Counted from the first letter of the stretch, positions 47,868-59,491 are shown. The stretch: 64,000 bases of DNA from Marsupella aquatica (GCA_973895155.1 OZ316891.1:682001-746000); one strand, 5' to 3'. The notes: a model not told the origin generated them from the letters alone. Translations and numbers: made by a program.

Positions 47868-49640
47868 ATACACTAAAATTTTACTTTTTCTTTAATAAAT
47901 TATTTCTAATGTTCTACATTATTTGGTGCCAAGGTTCACCTCACCAGGCTCAACATGGACACAGAACATGGTAACAACCTAAAGATGCATTGTAACTTAT
48001 ATATCCATTGGTCAAATGTTTTACAATATATATGGTTTATATATTAATAGGTGTCACCTAATATATAGAGAGACTCCCAAACTAGAGTCTAAAAGTAGAA
48101 TACAAATTAGTGTATTTTCTTTTAATCACAAATACTATACCCCTAAGGTACATTGATTTATATATACATTTAATGTACTTGTCAGTCATCCAAAATAGAC
48201 ATCTAAAACGTGCGGTAGCTCTCCTGGCTTTAAAGCGGGTTTTAAAACGTTGCATTTTTAATTTTTTGAATCATTGTTTCAATTGAACACAATGGGATAG
48301 CATTTATTTCATAAACCAGTTAAACTAATTAGTACTCTAAATAGGGTATAATGGAATTTATTTAGCAATAAGTTAAAATATCATGGTCTTAGAACTATAT
48401 CACTATAGTTTTTTTGATGTTGTTATATGGAGGGACACATTTTGATTATCTTGTCTTATAAGAATTGTTCATTACATATTTTTATGTCAAGTTGGTCTAT
48501 TCTGAGCTTTTTGTTTGTATTTTTTTGAATTTAGTAATTTCTTCCAACGACTTTAATTTGTTCAAGTCCTTATTTTTAACTAGACATGGTCAAACTTCTA
48601 TTGATCTTTTTATTATGATATCTTTCCATATTCCTCAAGTTTAATTATTTATTGATGTTATAGGCAATCCTTTTCATGAAAATTCATTGAATATAAGGTA
48701 TAACTCTCCAAACTCAACCAGACAACTACATTAGGACACACTCCAACAATCTTCTCAGAAATAGTCAACTACTGTGGTTCAATACCGTGGGATAACTTTT
48801 ATTTCATAAACCAGTTAAACTTATCAGTACTCAGATAATAGGGTATAATTAAAACTTATTTAACAATAAGTTAAAATAGCACGGTCTTCAAAAGGCCCAG
48901 CTAATTCACTAGAGTTTTTTTTATGTTGATGTATAGAGGGACACACTTTGGTTACCTTGTCTTGTTAGAATTGTTTATTACATAGTTTATGTCTATTTGG
49001 TCTATTCTATGCTTTTTGGTTATATTTTTTGAATTTAGTAATTTCTTCTAGACAACCGCTTTAATTTTTTGAAGTCCTTATTTAGTTTTAACTAGATTTG
49101 CTCAAAATTCTATAATTAATCTTTATATTATTGTACCTTATCATATTTCTCTAGTTTAATTCTTTATTTATGCTATAGGCACTCCTTCTTTTCATGAGAA
49201 TTTATTGAATATAGGGTATAACTCTCCAAACTCAACCAGGCAACTAGGACACAATCCAACGTTCCCTATAGTTTATACGTCTATTGTTTTAAAAAAATTG
49301 AATGCTTATGGGTTATAGGTCAATATGTGTCACCTAAACAGAGAGCCCCCCAAATTTTAGAAAGGTACAAAATTAGTTTACATTGCTTTCACCACAAAAT
49401 ATTGTACCTTGTGATCCTGACTTGTAATTCAACTTAATGTACTGTCTTGTGTTTCACCCACAGAGTACCTACATCTCTTCACTTTAATGATATGAGTTCC
49501 CCCCTTTACTTTTTTATAATTATTGTTAAAATATTCTTGAATAGGATATGATAGTTTGTGTTTCATAAACTAGACTTTATTGTAAATAAGTTAAAGTAGG
49601 ATTGTCTTAGAACGGGCCAACTATATGGTTTGGCCAATTC
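46600..49640. repeat. AT-rich repeat region with an (AT)n tract and a 0.5-kb tandem duplication
   Basis: No gene was recognised. An (AT)17 microsatellite lies at 47832-47865. Two diverged copies of a block of about 500 bp lie at about 48260-48765 and 48770-49260, sharing aaaccagttaaact, gggtataat, gagggacaca and aactctccaaactcaacca. A partial third copy is near 49540-49620. Flanking segments near 48040-48200 and 49300-49450 (gtgtcaccta) are also related. Confidence 0.6.
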
Positions 49641-50150
49641 TAAGGAGATTCAAAAGTACTTGGGAAAGTCTTAGGCAAAAAGGTTTTTTTATACTTTGTT
49701 GCTTTTTCTAAAGACCATATTGATGTTCAATGAATTTTGCAGGGTAGGATATGTACAAAACAATGCTTCACAATTCAAAAGTCTGTCACTCATTTCTAGC
49801 CAATCTTGACTGTGAGCACTGCAATTTCTATGAAGAATGACTCGTCCTAGAGTGTCTGATACCTTGGATCCATGCCAAGAAAGCTACTAGCAACAACAAA
49901 TGTTTCAGGAACTTCTCAAGCAGATATATTGAGCTTCAAAACTTTGTTATTGGTTTTTTCAATAATCCACACAAATTTGCCCATAGCAATTGAAATATAG
50001 GAGAAACCCCAGATTCTAGCAACCTGTCTCTGCCTCCTGTCTCCCTTGGTGTAGCTGTTCCATGAGTTCCTCAATCTTCCCCATCAATTCACTCTTTGTA
50101 GCATGATTTTGCTGATGGGCCTTCCTCAGCCTATGGTTGAATCTGAGCAT
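49640..50150 (-). repeat. Decayed dispersed element, copy 3
   Basis: This is homologous to 5400-5840, 44 kb away. On the minus strand it encodes ELMGKIEELMEQLHQGRQ and further on FLLYFNC, matching ELNRKMEELMQQLQRRKK and FFIYFDC of copy 1. Stops interrupt the frame. A shared peptide pattern in dispersed copies implies an ancestral mobile coding sequence. Confidence 0.5.
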
Positions 50151-50317
50151 CTTAGCTTCCCGCTCTTGCCTCTATGCTTTCTTTGTTGCTTCTTGCTCAA
50201 CAAATTTATTTTCAAGTCTCTAAAATGGTCCTCTACGTAACCTACTAAGAAGAAATCCTATGAAGATATCCACCAGCAACGCAATTCAATGGTCAGCCAA
50301 CCATGGGAGGAGCCAAG

Positions 50318-50417
50318 GAGCGCATCCAGAGATGCTACAGAGTTAAGTACTTCACAACACAACTGTAGAGCGCATCCAGAGATGCTACAGAGTTAAGTAC
50401 TTCATAACACAACAGCA
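50318..50417. repeat. 50-bp tandem duplication
   Basis: Two units start at 50318 and 50368, each gagcgcatccagagatgcta followed by cagagttaagtacttca, differing at few positions. It lies directly before the open frame at 50449. Confidence 0.75.
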
Positions 50418-50448
50418 GAGCGCCATCGCAAAGACCACCAAGCCAACC

Positions 50449-50796
50449 ATGGATCCAGCCTCATTTCCACTCAATCCTGACAATGATGAATTTGATGTGA
50501 CTGCTCCTTTCTTGGACACAAATTCAATTGAAATCTACCTGCCACAACTCTGGGCACAACTCAAACTCAATACATCACTTGCTCATGCTCTCTTAAAAGC
50601 CAACTTGCATTTGGGCCCTTTGTTTTCAGCCGGCGAATTTCCTCCCACAAACTTGCATGTGGGCTCTTCTATTTTGAGCCTACAAATTCTCTCCCACAAA
50701 TTGGGTTTAGTGGTGTTATGTGAAACAAAAAGAGCAAACAAAAGAGCGGGGATCATGGCCAATAGAGGCATTTGGTCCCGTCTGTATAGTGTCTGA
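50449..50796 (+). CDS. Hypothetical 115-aa open frame
   Basis: An ATG-initiated frame beginning MDPASFPLNPDNDEFDV, then FLDTNSIEIYLPQLWAQL. The composition of the first 50 residues looks protein-like; the rest is less convincing. It follows a decayed dispersed element and a short tandem duplication, so it may be part of a transposon-derived gene. No family recognised. Confidence 0.25.
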   Translation: MDPASFPLNPDNDEFDVTAPFLDTNSIEIYLPQLWAQLKLNTSLAHALLKANLHLGPLFSAGEFPPTNLHVGSSILSLQILSHKLGLVVLCETKRANKRAGIMANRGIWSRLYSV

Positions 50797-50829
50797 CATT
50801 GAGCCCAGTCAGACATTGAGCCCACTTAT

Positions 50830-53590
50830 ACATTGAGCCCAAGTACAGATGCTCTTAGGGCCAAGCCCCAGAGTACAAGTGAAAAAAATTGGAATGGAAC
50901 ACAAAAGGTGGAAACCAGATGCAGGTGTCTTTCTTGACTGTAAACCTCTCACAAATTCTTTTCTTTGTATGTCCATACAATCATGGTTATGGGGCATTAA
51001 CGTACCCCTGGTGAGGCCACAGAATCAACCCCTATGCTAGCCTGGCCTAGGGATTCTCAAATTGAATGAGAAATACACTAACTATGGTGCAAGTGGCAAA
51101 TAGGGACAGATGAGATTTTTGCTATGTAAAAATGAAGTGAATGGTTCACAAATTGGGCTTTACGCTCAGTAACTCATTCTCACTTGGGGATCATGGGCTG
51201 TAACCCTCTTGGGTTTACCGCCCTCAGGCGTTACATCCCACTACCCCCCCCCCCCCCCCCCCCTCCTCCTGGGGATGGGTTCCTTACCTTACACCATACC
51301 TAACCCTTGGTCGCTGTTGCTTTCACAATTGGGGGCTTCATGACAGTGGGTCCCCAGGACCTGCCAGATTCATGGGTACATGTAACAATGGAGATTGAAG
51401 GAAAAAGTGGCAAGCATTGTTATTACAGACTGAAGATCAAAGCAAAAAAAGTTGATGTGTCCTGAGGAGTAGAGTGGAGTCTAGTCATGTCCATTAGAGG
51501 CAGGGTGCTTGTCAGTTAAGATTTAGTAGTAACATGACCACCCAGTTGTATTCAGGCTTTTACTAGAGTACCCTGAAAAAATGTGAAATCCTCAATAACT
51601 CTTATTTCAACTAAATGTATGACACAGCTGATGTCTGAGTGGGGGTTACTAACCTGTTACATAGCACTTTGCTTGGAATGTGAGAACAAAGTGAATGGCT
51701 CCAGCCAATAAGCTTTTCCAAGCATTTGGGGCGCAGGGTTATAGAATAGAACCCCCACACATACATCAATTTTCCAGTGCATAACTTTTGTCAGACTATA
51801 AATTTCAAGGCACAAGATTATGAAAATAGCCCCAAAAATAGCAGCATGGATAACCATTGTTTGGTACAAAAGTTACAAATATATTACACTGTTTCCTTAT
51901 AGAGCTAGCTAGGGATGGAATTAACTTCCATCCTCCTTCTCTTAGATCTCCCACCCAACGTGCTATATGGTTAAGCACATAAATTACTGTAACTCGTGTA
52001 CAAACCAATGACCATTTACTCCTTTTGGTGTGAAATAAGGGTAAACAGATGATTTTTCAAAGGCAGTTCATTAAGAACTTCCTTGGTAGATGTCCCTCGT
52101 TAATGTGGGGTAAGAATCCCCATGGGTGTGTGAGCGGGTATTGGCCTAAATGGCAAAGCGAGTGGTGAGTGGCCAGAAGAGAGGCCCACACAAATTGATA
52201 CAACATGTGGATACACTCCCACAGTTTCTTTGTTGCCATGGCCTTCCACTACTATTGCTGCCATCCAGAGTGTATTTGCAAGAGTGGGTGGGCAAGGCTA
52301 TTGCAGGCCCAACTCACCAGTATTGGCATGTGGGAGGCAACTTCTGGGGTGCCGGGCTCCAGGGTTTTAAGTCCACACGGCCTCATGGGGGATTGAAAAA
52401 CTGGTGAAAAAACTGGCTTTCGGAACGTGGCACACTAAAGTAGTCCCGGCCAGACATTCCTTGTGAATAGTGGGAATGCTTTGTATAGGATAATAGCGCT
52501 CAGGTCTGGGGTTACCCTATGACTAAGAAGTGAGAAAAACCTGACCCGCGACACTCAAAAAGCACTCAAAAAGCTCTTCTGAGCTTTCTTGGAGCAGGGT
52601 TCAGGCTTGAACTCCTGCCCAGACCTCCATTATAAAATATATAATTATTGTCTGGAAGAAGTTATTTCCCGTAAAGAGATTATAGGAATTGTAGGTACCT
52701 CTGAAAATGGTTACACACTGGTAACCTCTTGTAGGTACCTCTGAAAATAGCTACACTGGTAACCTCCAGTCAGTACAAAAATTACAACCTCATCTTGGGA
52801 GTGGATGTGCAACATGCTCTTGTAACGAAATGTCACTATAGGACGAGAGTTTGAACTTCTAAACCGGGAATGGATGGGGCCGCGTGCTCTTGTAGCCGAA
52901 GGTCATTTAGAGCAAGTTTTCGAGCAAACGTGTTGCCCTCTTTTGACGAATCACTTTTTGGCCCACCCCAACTTTTTCCAGTATTCTCAGTTCTAATTCC
53001 AGGCAACCAACCCAGATAGACGCAAATTGCCCACCAGAGAAGAATCGGATGTCAAGATCGAATCCCGGATCAACATTCTGCCCACATTTTACGCACTTGT
53101 TCACATTTTCAGAGGTCCACTCGGGAAGGATCTGTCATACGGTGAAATCTGACTGAAGAGTGGCAAATTAAGTAGCTCAGAGATCTCGCCCTGCATAGCT
53201 CCAGTCTTGGGAAGAAAGAGGCGCTCGACCGTTTTGAAGAGAAAGTAGTATAATGCTCGTATTAAGGAAAGGGAGTGAGTTTGGAAAGGTGGATGGCAAA
53301 CACTTTTGATGGGCAATGGTTGGCGACCAGTGTTGGTAGAGTTGCCAGATCGCAAATGCTGCACTGTCGTGTCACCTTGCGGTCCTCGTCTTGAGTATTG
53401 CATCGGTCTACCTTCTTCCACGGTGTCTGTTTCTGCAGACAATGTGAAGCACATACTGTACGTGACCAACTGCTGCCTTGACCTTCTGATCAGGTCCTCT
53501 GTTCCTCTCTGCATTTCTGTAGATTGCTCTGTTTTGTTGTTCATATATGGATACGTTGCTACTTCTACTCTATTTTAGATAGTCAACTTC
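50830..53590. other. Gene-free stretch with simple and short tandem repeats
   Basis: A run of 20 C is at 51244-51263. Two 40-bp units (gtaggtacctctgaaaat...ggtaacctc) lie at 52691-52768. The stretch 52290-52340 (ggcatgtgggaggcaact) is a diverged relative of 33220-33240 and its block copy, so a dispersed repeat family is present. Overlapping ORFs near 53101-53578 on both strands match nothing known. Confidence 0.4.
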
Positions 53591-54252
53591 TTCGGTTCAA
53601 TACCGTTAGATCCGGCGGACTGTGAGTTGTAGAATTCCTCGCATTTGCAGTAGGATGATGTTGATCTTCTCGATTTGAATGTCATGTGTCCTTTCGTGAC
53701 ATTCCTTCACATTAATTTCACCGCATTTCACGGTGTTCCGTTCCCTATGTAGCTGTCTAGTCATGCACTGGGATTCTTTTCTGTGGGGGGCCTACAGAGA
53801 TGTCTTGTAATGCTGTACATTGTATTGCATCATTGAGGTAATCTTGACATGATTCTTGTTGGCCGTCCCGGTTTTCGTGATTGGTCGTGCAGGGATACAT
53901 TCGCTTGTGCTATTCGCTTCATTAGTTATGCATTTGGCATTATGGTATTCGTGACTTCAGTGGACAGATCCGATCGATGAATGGGAATAACCGTCTTCAA
54001 GAAAACATTCAGACAGACTCGATCGTCACTAATGTACGACACTGAATCGAGGAAGAGTTTATAATGGTAAAGGATCGGGAGACAATCGACAAATCCGAAG
54101 ATCCGCAGGGCTTGTTGTTGATATGAGAAAAACGTTTAGATTAGACAGAGGGATTGATTGAGGTTGAGTGCAACTGGAAGGATTGAGCTGAGGGCGGGGT
54201 CAGATCTGAAGCCTTCTCTTGTAAGGTGAGACTGGGGGTGGGGGTCATCAGG

Positions 54253-56381
54253 ATGGCCCACATTCTGAATCCCCACGTGGTTTCGCTGGAGCAAAGCCTG
54301 AGAGAGAGTCTTCAGAAGGAGGCTGCAGAGAGTGAGCGACGACAGAAGGCGGTGAACCTTCAAAAGGAGATGTGGGAGAAGAATCGGCAGGTAGTGTCCG
54401 TCCAGGACCCTGTGGTGGGCAACGGAGCAGCAGCAGCAGCAGCAGGAGTAGCTAACGATGAAGAGGTCAATAAGCATAAACTAGAAGAATCGATCCTGGT
54501 CACGACGCATGCCCGGGAAGAAGCAATTGAGAAGCGTAAGCTGCAGGTGAAGGAGAAGGTGCAATTTCAAATGAACCGAGTGACCCATGAAGCCAGGAAA
54601 CTTGACGAGCTTCGCAGAGTATGTTACTAACTACTAACCCACCCTTCCGTTTTTAAAAGTCTTCCTTGCTTTTCATGTCCGAAACTAAAATCGCGACCAC
54701 AGTAAGTTCGACATACAGTTCCACTAACCCCCCAAACAGAACTCTACTAAGCTTGAAAACAATCCAGTGAGCCTGGAAATGAAGTCCATGTAGTAGGAAA
54801 TCCAATTCTTCACTCACCAAGTCTCGAAATGTAATCTTCCACTAAGCCGGATATGGAGTTCTCCACTGGGCCTCAACATAAAATTGTCCACTAAGCCCGA
54901 ATTCGAAATTCTTAAAACGAAATTTTCACTAGGCAGGAAACAATTTCATCCGAGCTTGAAAATGAAATTCTCTGTACTCTATGTAGTACTGAAGATGCCA
55001 AAGACCAGAGCATAACCCCACAAAAGGTGGCCTAAACAGTGAAAGGCTGCATCACAACTATTCACCATGACCTGTTGAATTTCTTGTCTCTGGTAGTTGA
55101 AAAATCTTCTTGTATGTTCTACGGATCCAGAGACGGAGCTGACACAAAGGGAGGGATTACTAATGGGAAAGTTCGTGCATTTGTCGAGTTGCTTTCATGG
55201 CACAGGCTCTAGATACCTCCAATGGATGCCCAGCTCACTCATGCAGACGGAAATGGTGACTCCGGATTTTAATTCCCGAACGAGGACTTTGACTGACTTG
55301 TTGATGACTGTTCCTGAAGACCCTGTGCTTGGACACTGATCTAGAAGGCAATGATCTTGGAAATTAAATCCTGCTTCTTTAAATCCGCGTGTTTAGAAAC
55401 CTCCTCATGACTTGCACAGAGTTTCTGAAATAATAACTGAATTTTCCTTGGAAATTATTGTTACAAGATTAGAAAAGACTACAGTTTTCATTCTTGTTAC
55501 CCAGTTAATGTCATGATGACAGTTTGGAAGAGGATAGCTTGGTCAATTTTCCCATCAGCTCCATTTATCCGGAAACAAATGCAAGTTGGTGCAGGGACTT
55601 GGCTTCAAATTATTTCCTATCTTTCAGCTTCTTACTATTCTCTGCAGAAAAGGGAGAACTGTGCTTTTGTGAAGTTGAGATTATCCAGTTGGAAAGTAAG
55701 TGAAAGTGTCCTTCCACAGCTCTCATTGACTCGTCCGACTTGGATGATCAGGAAGTGGACAGCCTCGAAGATCCCACAAAAAAGGAGGTTGCAGAGATAA
55801 GAAAAAAGATCGAGTCCGTTGACAAGGAACTGAGGCCTCTACAGCTCCTGTGCGCCAGGAAGGTGCACCACTGCAATGACCTTACCTGTTCATGCACACG
55901 CGACCCTGCTACCACCGATTAATGTGATCTCCTCCTGATTTTCGTGAAGCTAACGGTCTTGCTGATCGCAGGAGAAAGAGTTCAAAGAGGCTGTGGAAGC
56001 CCACAACCAGAAGGCCACAGTCAAGACTGACCTAGTCATGAAGTTGATGGAGGTCAGAACAGCAGTCACCATCTTTTCGTGACCTGCTTTTGTAGGTACT
56101 GTTGGATAACGGTTGGATAACAGAGATAACGGTTGAATTACGTATCTTTTGATAACATCGTAAAAGTATTGAACGCCCGATAAGCAATAGTTCTCCCTGA
56201 AAAGGAGGTTTCGGATTTTTTTATTAAGGATGAACTTTGCTGAGTACACTGACCGTCAGTTTCCTTACCATGGGTGAATTGGATGCAGATCGTAACAAAG
56301 AGCGAGAAGATCAGGATGCAGAAGCTAGATGAGCTTCATAGGCATCTCGAGGCAATGGAGAAGAATGGACCCAGTGTGTGA
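54253..56381 (+). CDS. DUF662 / RAB6-interacting golgin family protein
   Basis: A coiled-coil protein of the plant DUF662 (GORAB-like) family; Arabidopsis members include the microtubule-associated ACIP1. Exons: 54253-54618 (or to 54622), 55720-55862 (or from 55707), 55972-56052 and 56289-56381, about 225 aa. The signature runs through the exons: REEAIEKRKLQVKEKVQ, then DPTKKEVAEIRKKIESVDKEL, then EKEFKEAVEAHNQKA, then SEKIRMQKLDELHRHLEAME. Phases agree at the second and third junctions. At the first, the canonical donor GTATGT at 54619 does not fit the acceptor at 55719. A donor at 54623 or an acceptor at 55706 restores the frame. The N-terminal region contains six Ala encoded by a GCA run near 54428. 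The second donor (AAG/GTGCAC) is weak. Family assignment is firm. Confidence 0.88.
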
Positions 56382-57075
56382 TTCGTACCCAAGCGGTGTA
56401 GCAAAGCAATCTGGTATATATACCCAGCATCGCAATATTGGCAGAATTGATGGTTCAAGAGGGGTTCCAGAACCTTTTTGGTAGAGTACTGGCAATTTGT
56501 AGTTTTGGGCAATGTACAACTTGCAAATCATGATTGAGTCAGTGTCTCTAACAAGGACTGTGTTGAGAACAATCGAGTGGTTGACCTAGTGGTATTGGTA
56601 CTTCATTTACTAGAAGCTTGTCAATCTGGAACTACGGAATTCATCTATCAGCTTAGATGAGCCTTAACCGAAACCCACCTGATACGTCTATACGAGTCTT
56701 GATTGTTTCATTCATAATTATCCTCGAAGTTTCCATACTCAATGACCAAATTCAGATGCTTGTAAAAATCTTCAAATTAGATTTCTCCCAAATGGATTTT
56801 CGTTGCGTGAGCTGCAAACAACAGTAAAAAGATCCTTTTTCGCATGTTAGTGTCGATTATTTGGGGTCAATAAAGGGTTGTAAGACCACTACTATTCTTA
56901 CCATCGGTTGCTTCTCAAACGCTCTGTTCTCAAAGCTTCACTGTATATCATGTGAAAATGTCGTGGGATTGGTTGGTAAGAATTGCAATCAAGCTTGAAC
57001 CACAATCAAGATAGACTTACGCCGAGACAGTTGACCAGAACATCTCTGGACAACAAGTGAAGTCATCTTGAGCAG

Positions 57076-57300
57076 TTAATCGATTTTGGCAACTTTATCG
57101 TCTCCATCTTTTTTGGACGAAATATCGTCGTTGGTTTTGGCAACTTTATCGTCTCCATCTTTTTTGGACGAAATATCGTCGTTGGTTTTGGCAACTTTAT
57201 CGTCTCCTTCTGTTTTGGACGAAGGAATGTCGCTTTTCAGATATACATGATTCTGTGTCCTCCAAAAGCCCTCGATTCCAGTGATTGCAATTTGTCTCAT
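57076..57300 (-). CDS. Short ORF with a 17-residue C-terminal repeat
   Basis: A frame reading MRQIAITGIEGFWR and ending in three copies of GDDKVAK within a 17-residue unit, GDDKVAKTNDDISSKKD, encoded by a 51-bp minisatellite. The unit is highly charged and probably disordered. Only about 75 codons follow the ATG at 57300. It may be the last exon of an unrecognised gene or a chance frame over a minisatellite. Confidence 0.3.
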   Translation of the reverse strand: MRQIAITGIEGFWRTQNHVYLKSDIPSSKTEGDDKVAKTNDDISSKKDGDDKVAKTNDDISSKKDGDDKVAKID

Positions 57301-57454
57301 GATTTCTACCAACAGCTGATGAATTGGTATCAACTACGTGGTCTGCGTTTCCAATGTTCTCGATGGACTGTCAGTGACAAAAACAGTGCAGCGATTTTCG
57401 GTTCGAACTCGTTAATTTGAATGTGCATCCCTGATTTCGAAATATATATATTTT

Positions 57455-57970
57455 TTCAATAAAACCCGCGAAAACCCACGGGAAGGGGGCCAAAAGCCGT
57501 ACATGGCAAATGAATCAAGCCGGAAGGGACCAGAAAGACAGATTTTTTTTCTTTCAATAAAACCAGCAAAAACCCACGGGAAGGGGGGGCGAAAAGCCAT
57601 ACACGGCAAGCAACTGGCTTTGGTCAGTTGGCCAGAGGATGAGCCTAGAACTGAAAGGTCCCAGGTTCAATCCTCCCTCCACACATAAGGGGTGTGGAGG
57701 GTATGTGTGTGTGTGTGGGTGGGGTGTAGTGGTGGGAGTATTGATTATCTCCTTAGCCCTGGTTGTCCACTTTGGGTTCTGGTTTAATCCTCTCTCCCTC
57801 CTGGTCTGGGTCCCTGTCGGATCCTTGGGTATTGTCCCCTTGTGGCTGCCCTACATAGAACTGCATGCTCCAAAGCAGGACGTCTATCCTCTGTTGGATG
57901 GGCCTGTTTTCGGTTTTCAAGGCAAAAAAAAAGCCATACACGGCAAATGAATGAAGCCGAAAGGGACACG
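57455..57970. repeat. Direct duplication interrupted by the SINE
   Basis: A segment with ttcaataaaac, aaaacccacgggaaggggg and then aaaagccgtacatggcaaat lies at 57456-57530. Its second copy starts near 57553 and is split after ggcaa at 57609 by the SINE, resuming near 57929 with ggcaaatgaatgaagccg. Copy 1 is therefore an uninterrupted version of the insertion site. Confidence 0.75.
57610..57928 (+). mobile_element. tRNA-derived SINE with LINE-like tail, complete
   Basis: A 319-bp element. The head has an A-box-like tggtcagttgg (57621-57631) and a B box ggttcaatcc (57664-57673), a 32-nt gap, as in tRNA-derived pol III promoters. A GT-rich middle follows (57701-57735). The tail ends cggttttcaaggc plus a run of A, the same tail as the LINE pieces at 9296 and 11243. 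It is flanked by aaaagccatacacggcaa at 57592-57609 and 57929-57946, a perfect 18-bp target duplication, counting A bases shared with the poly-A. Confidence 0.8.
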
Positions 57971-58051
57971 CAGTTTAGGTCATTAGACTAAGGTTTGGTT
58001 CTAGATACCCCTTATTAGAGCAACCTAAAGGTCCCAAATTCTACTCTCTAT

Positions 58052-58159
58052 ATTGTTTTGAGTTGAAGTTTGGGCGGCAGTTCCTGGCCCTCTGTCTTGC
58101 TGGCAGGGTTTAGGGCAAGACAGAGGGCCAGGAGCTGCCAAGAACCCAAACTCCAGCTC
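58052..58159. mobile_element. Small foldback/MITE element with 11-bp TSD
   Basis: A 25-bp near-perfect stem (58076-58100 and 58115-58139, one mismatch) around a 14-nt loop, with weaker inverted ends gagttgaagtttggg and cccaaactccagctc. It is flanked by ctactctctat at 58041-58051 and 58160-58170. The right copy touches the end of a LINE ORF fragment. Size and duplication length fit a MULE-type MITE. Confidence 0.6.
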
Positions 58160-58828
58160 CTACTCTCTATCCCCTTTCCCTATCCTCACAGCTCTGACCC
58201 TTGTAAAATGCCCGTGTGCTAAGATTCTCCAGAGAAAAGTGCGTGCTTTGAGAGGAAGATCGGCTGACCAGAGAGAGATCCAGAGCTTGTTCCAGTCCAA
58301 TTCAGAGCGTGAGTGAACCCAAATCCTATGAAGTCTGATAAAGTCCGAGCCTTTAGGTCTCAATAGCTGGTACATCCTTGCATTAGGCAAATAAAAGTTT
58401 TTCAGTCGCTCCTCCTTGTCCGACCATCGCCATTGTGTGGCTCTAGACCTGATAGAGCCCCTAGCATCCAAAGTGCCCTGGATTTTTTCGACAAAAAGCA
58501 GGCACGACTCTCGAATCCTCAACTCGCAACCTCTGATACGTAACAGCTTGCCAGTGTAGTAATGTACGACCAAGTCGTGTTCTCCCCGAAAGTCTGCAAT
58601 TTTCCTGATACCTATTTTTCCGAACAGCTTAATCATCGAGCAAATAGTAGGATCATCCAAGTGCTGAAAGTTCTCAAAGCATCTGAGCACGTCCTCAATG
58701 CTCCACCAGCTAGCCACACTAGATGCCTCCGGGGAGAAAGTAAGATTTCGAAATCTTGCCGGGATATCTCGAATGCCTTCGTCGTGAAGTTTGGCCTGCA
58801 GTAAGTGAGTCGTTCGTGTAGATTGCAT
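58160..58828 (-). pseudogene. LINE ORF2 C-terminal fragment (zf-RVT region)
   Basis: A 222-aa open frame whose last 60 residues, WNKLWISLWSADLPLKART then FLWRILAHGHFTRVRA, match the zf-RVT region that follows the reverse transcriptase of plant LINEs. No reverse-transcriptase core is present upstream. The expected Cys/His zinc-binding end is missing, because the frame stops at the border of the foldback element. It is a fragment, truncated at both ends. The first 130 residues (LHDEGIRDIPARFRNLTF onward) I could not place. Confidence 0.6.
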
Positions 58829-59173
58829 CTCTCTACTTGTGGCCTGGTGCAGACTGTCAGTCTCTCCAAATCATCATGCATTGCACTCTCATCGTAAAAA
58901 ACTCGACGTGGGTCCTTAGGCATTGTGATGGCTTCTGAAATTCGTGCTTCTTAAAGCTTTTTTGATCGTAAAGTATCCTCAGTCTTCCGTAATCTAATTT
59001 GGTACTACATTCCAATAATTCGAACTGTTTCACTCCAATATCCTCATTTCGATTATATTGGGTTCTAATAATTGTATTATCGATCTGTGCTCATTATTGG
59101 GTCTTACGGCTGGAATCCGAGACTCCTTGATCCACCCGACCGTCTGCTCTGAGAGTGACTATTTCGTACACTC

Positions 59174-59491
59174 ATGATCGACGACCAGTACCCAAATTTT
59201 GAACACATCAATGCATGGAGGCTCGGGACCTGCGAGTATTATTACGGCATTTTCAATCGGGATTTTCACTTGATGCCAACATCGAACTATCAAGCCGACA
59301 TCAAGGTAGCACCTCTGCTTCTGTCCTAACTAACAAGCTTAGCGAGGTCTTATAAGTTACAGCTCTGTTTCCTGTTATCGGTGAACTGCTGACAGAAACC
59401 TTTATTTACATTCGACATGGGTGATGGGACATTTGCTCAAGAAGCTCTGGACGGAATTCGTTCGAGGGATTTTTACACTACGTTACCTTAG
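59174..59491 (+). CDS. Candidate small two-exon gene of 75 aa
   Basis: Exon 1 (59174-59305) starts MIDDQYPNFEHINAWRLG and reads NRDFHLMPTSNYQADIK to an AAG/GTAGCA donor. Exon 2 (59396-59491) begins after ctgacag and reads KPLFTFDMGDGTFAQEAL to FYTTLP and a TAG. The 90-nt intron contains a ctaac-type branch site. Phases agree. Both exons have protein-like composition. No family recognised; it may be a fragment of a larger gene, possibly of the same origin as its fungal-like neighbours. Confidence 0.35.

Noticed and set aside
41917-51263. Two runs of exactly 20 C (41917-41936 and 51244-51263) as a biological signal
   Set aside because: Homopolymer lengths are unreliable in assemblies, and nothing else links the two sites except repeat-rich surroundings.
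53101-53578. Overlapping 147- and 90-codon frames upstream of the DUF662 gene
   Set aside because: They overlap on opposite strands, show no recognisable motif and no supporting splice sites; probably chance in promoter-proximal DNA.
57395-57415. ggttcgaactcg as a tRNA T-arm
   Set aside because: No D-arm, anticodon arm or A box at the required distance upstream.
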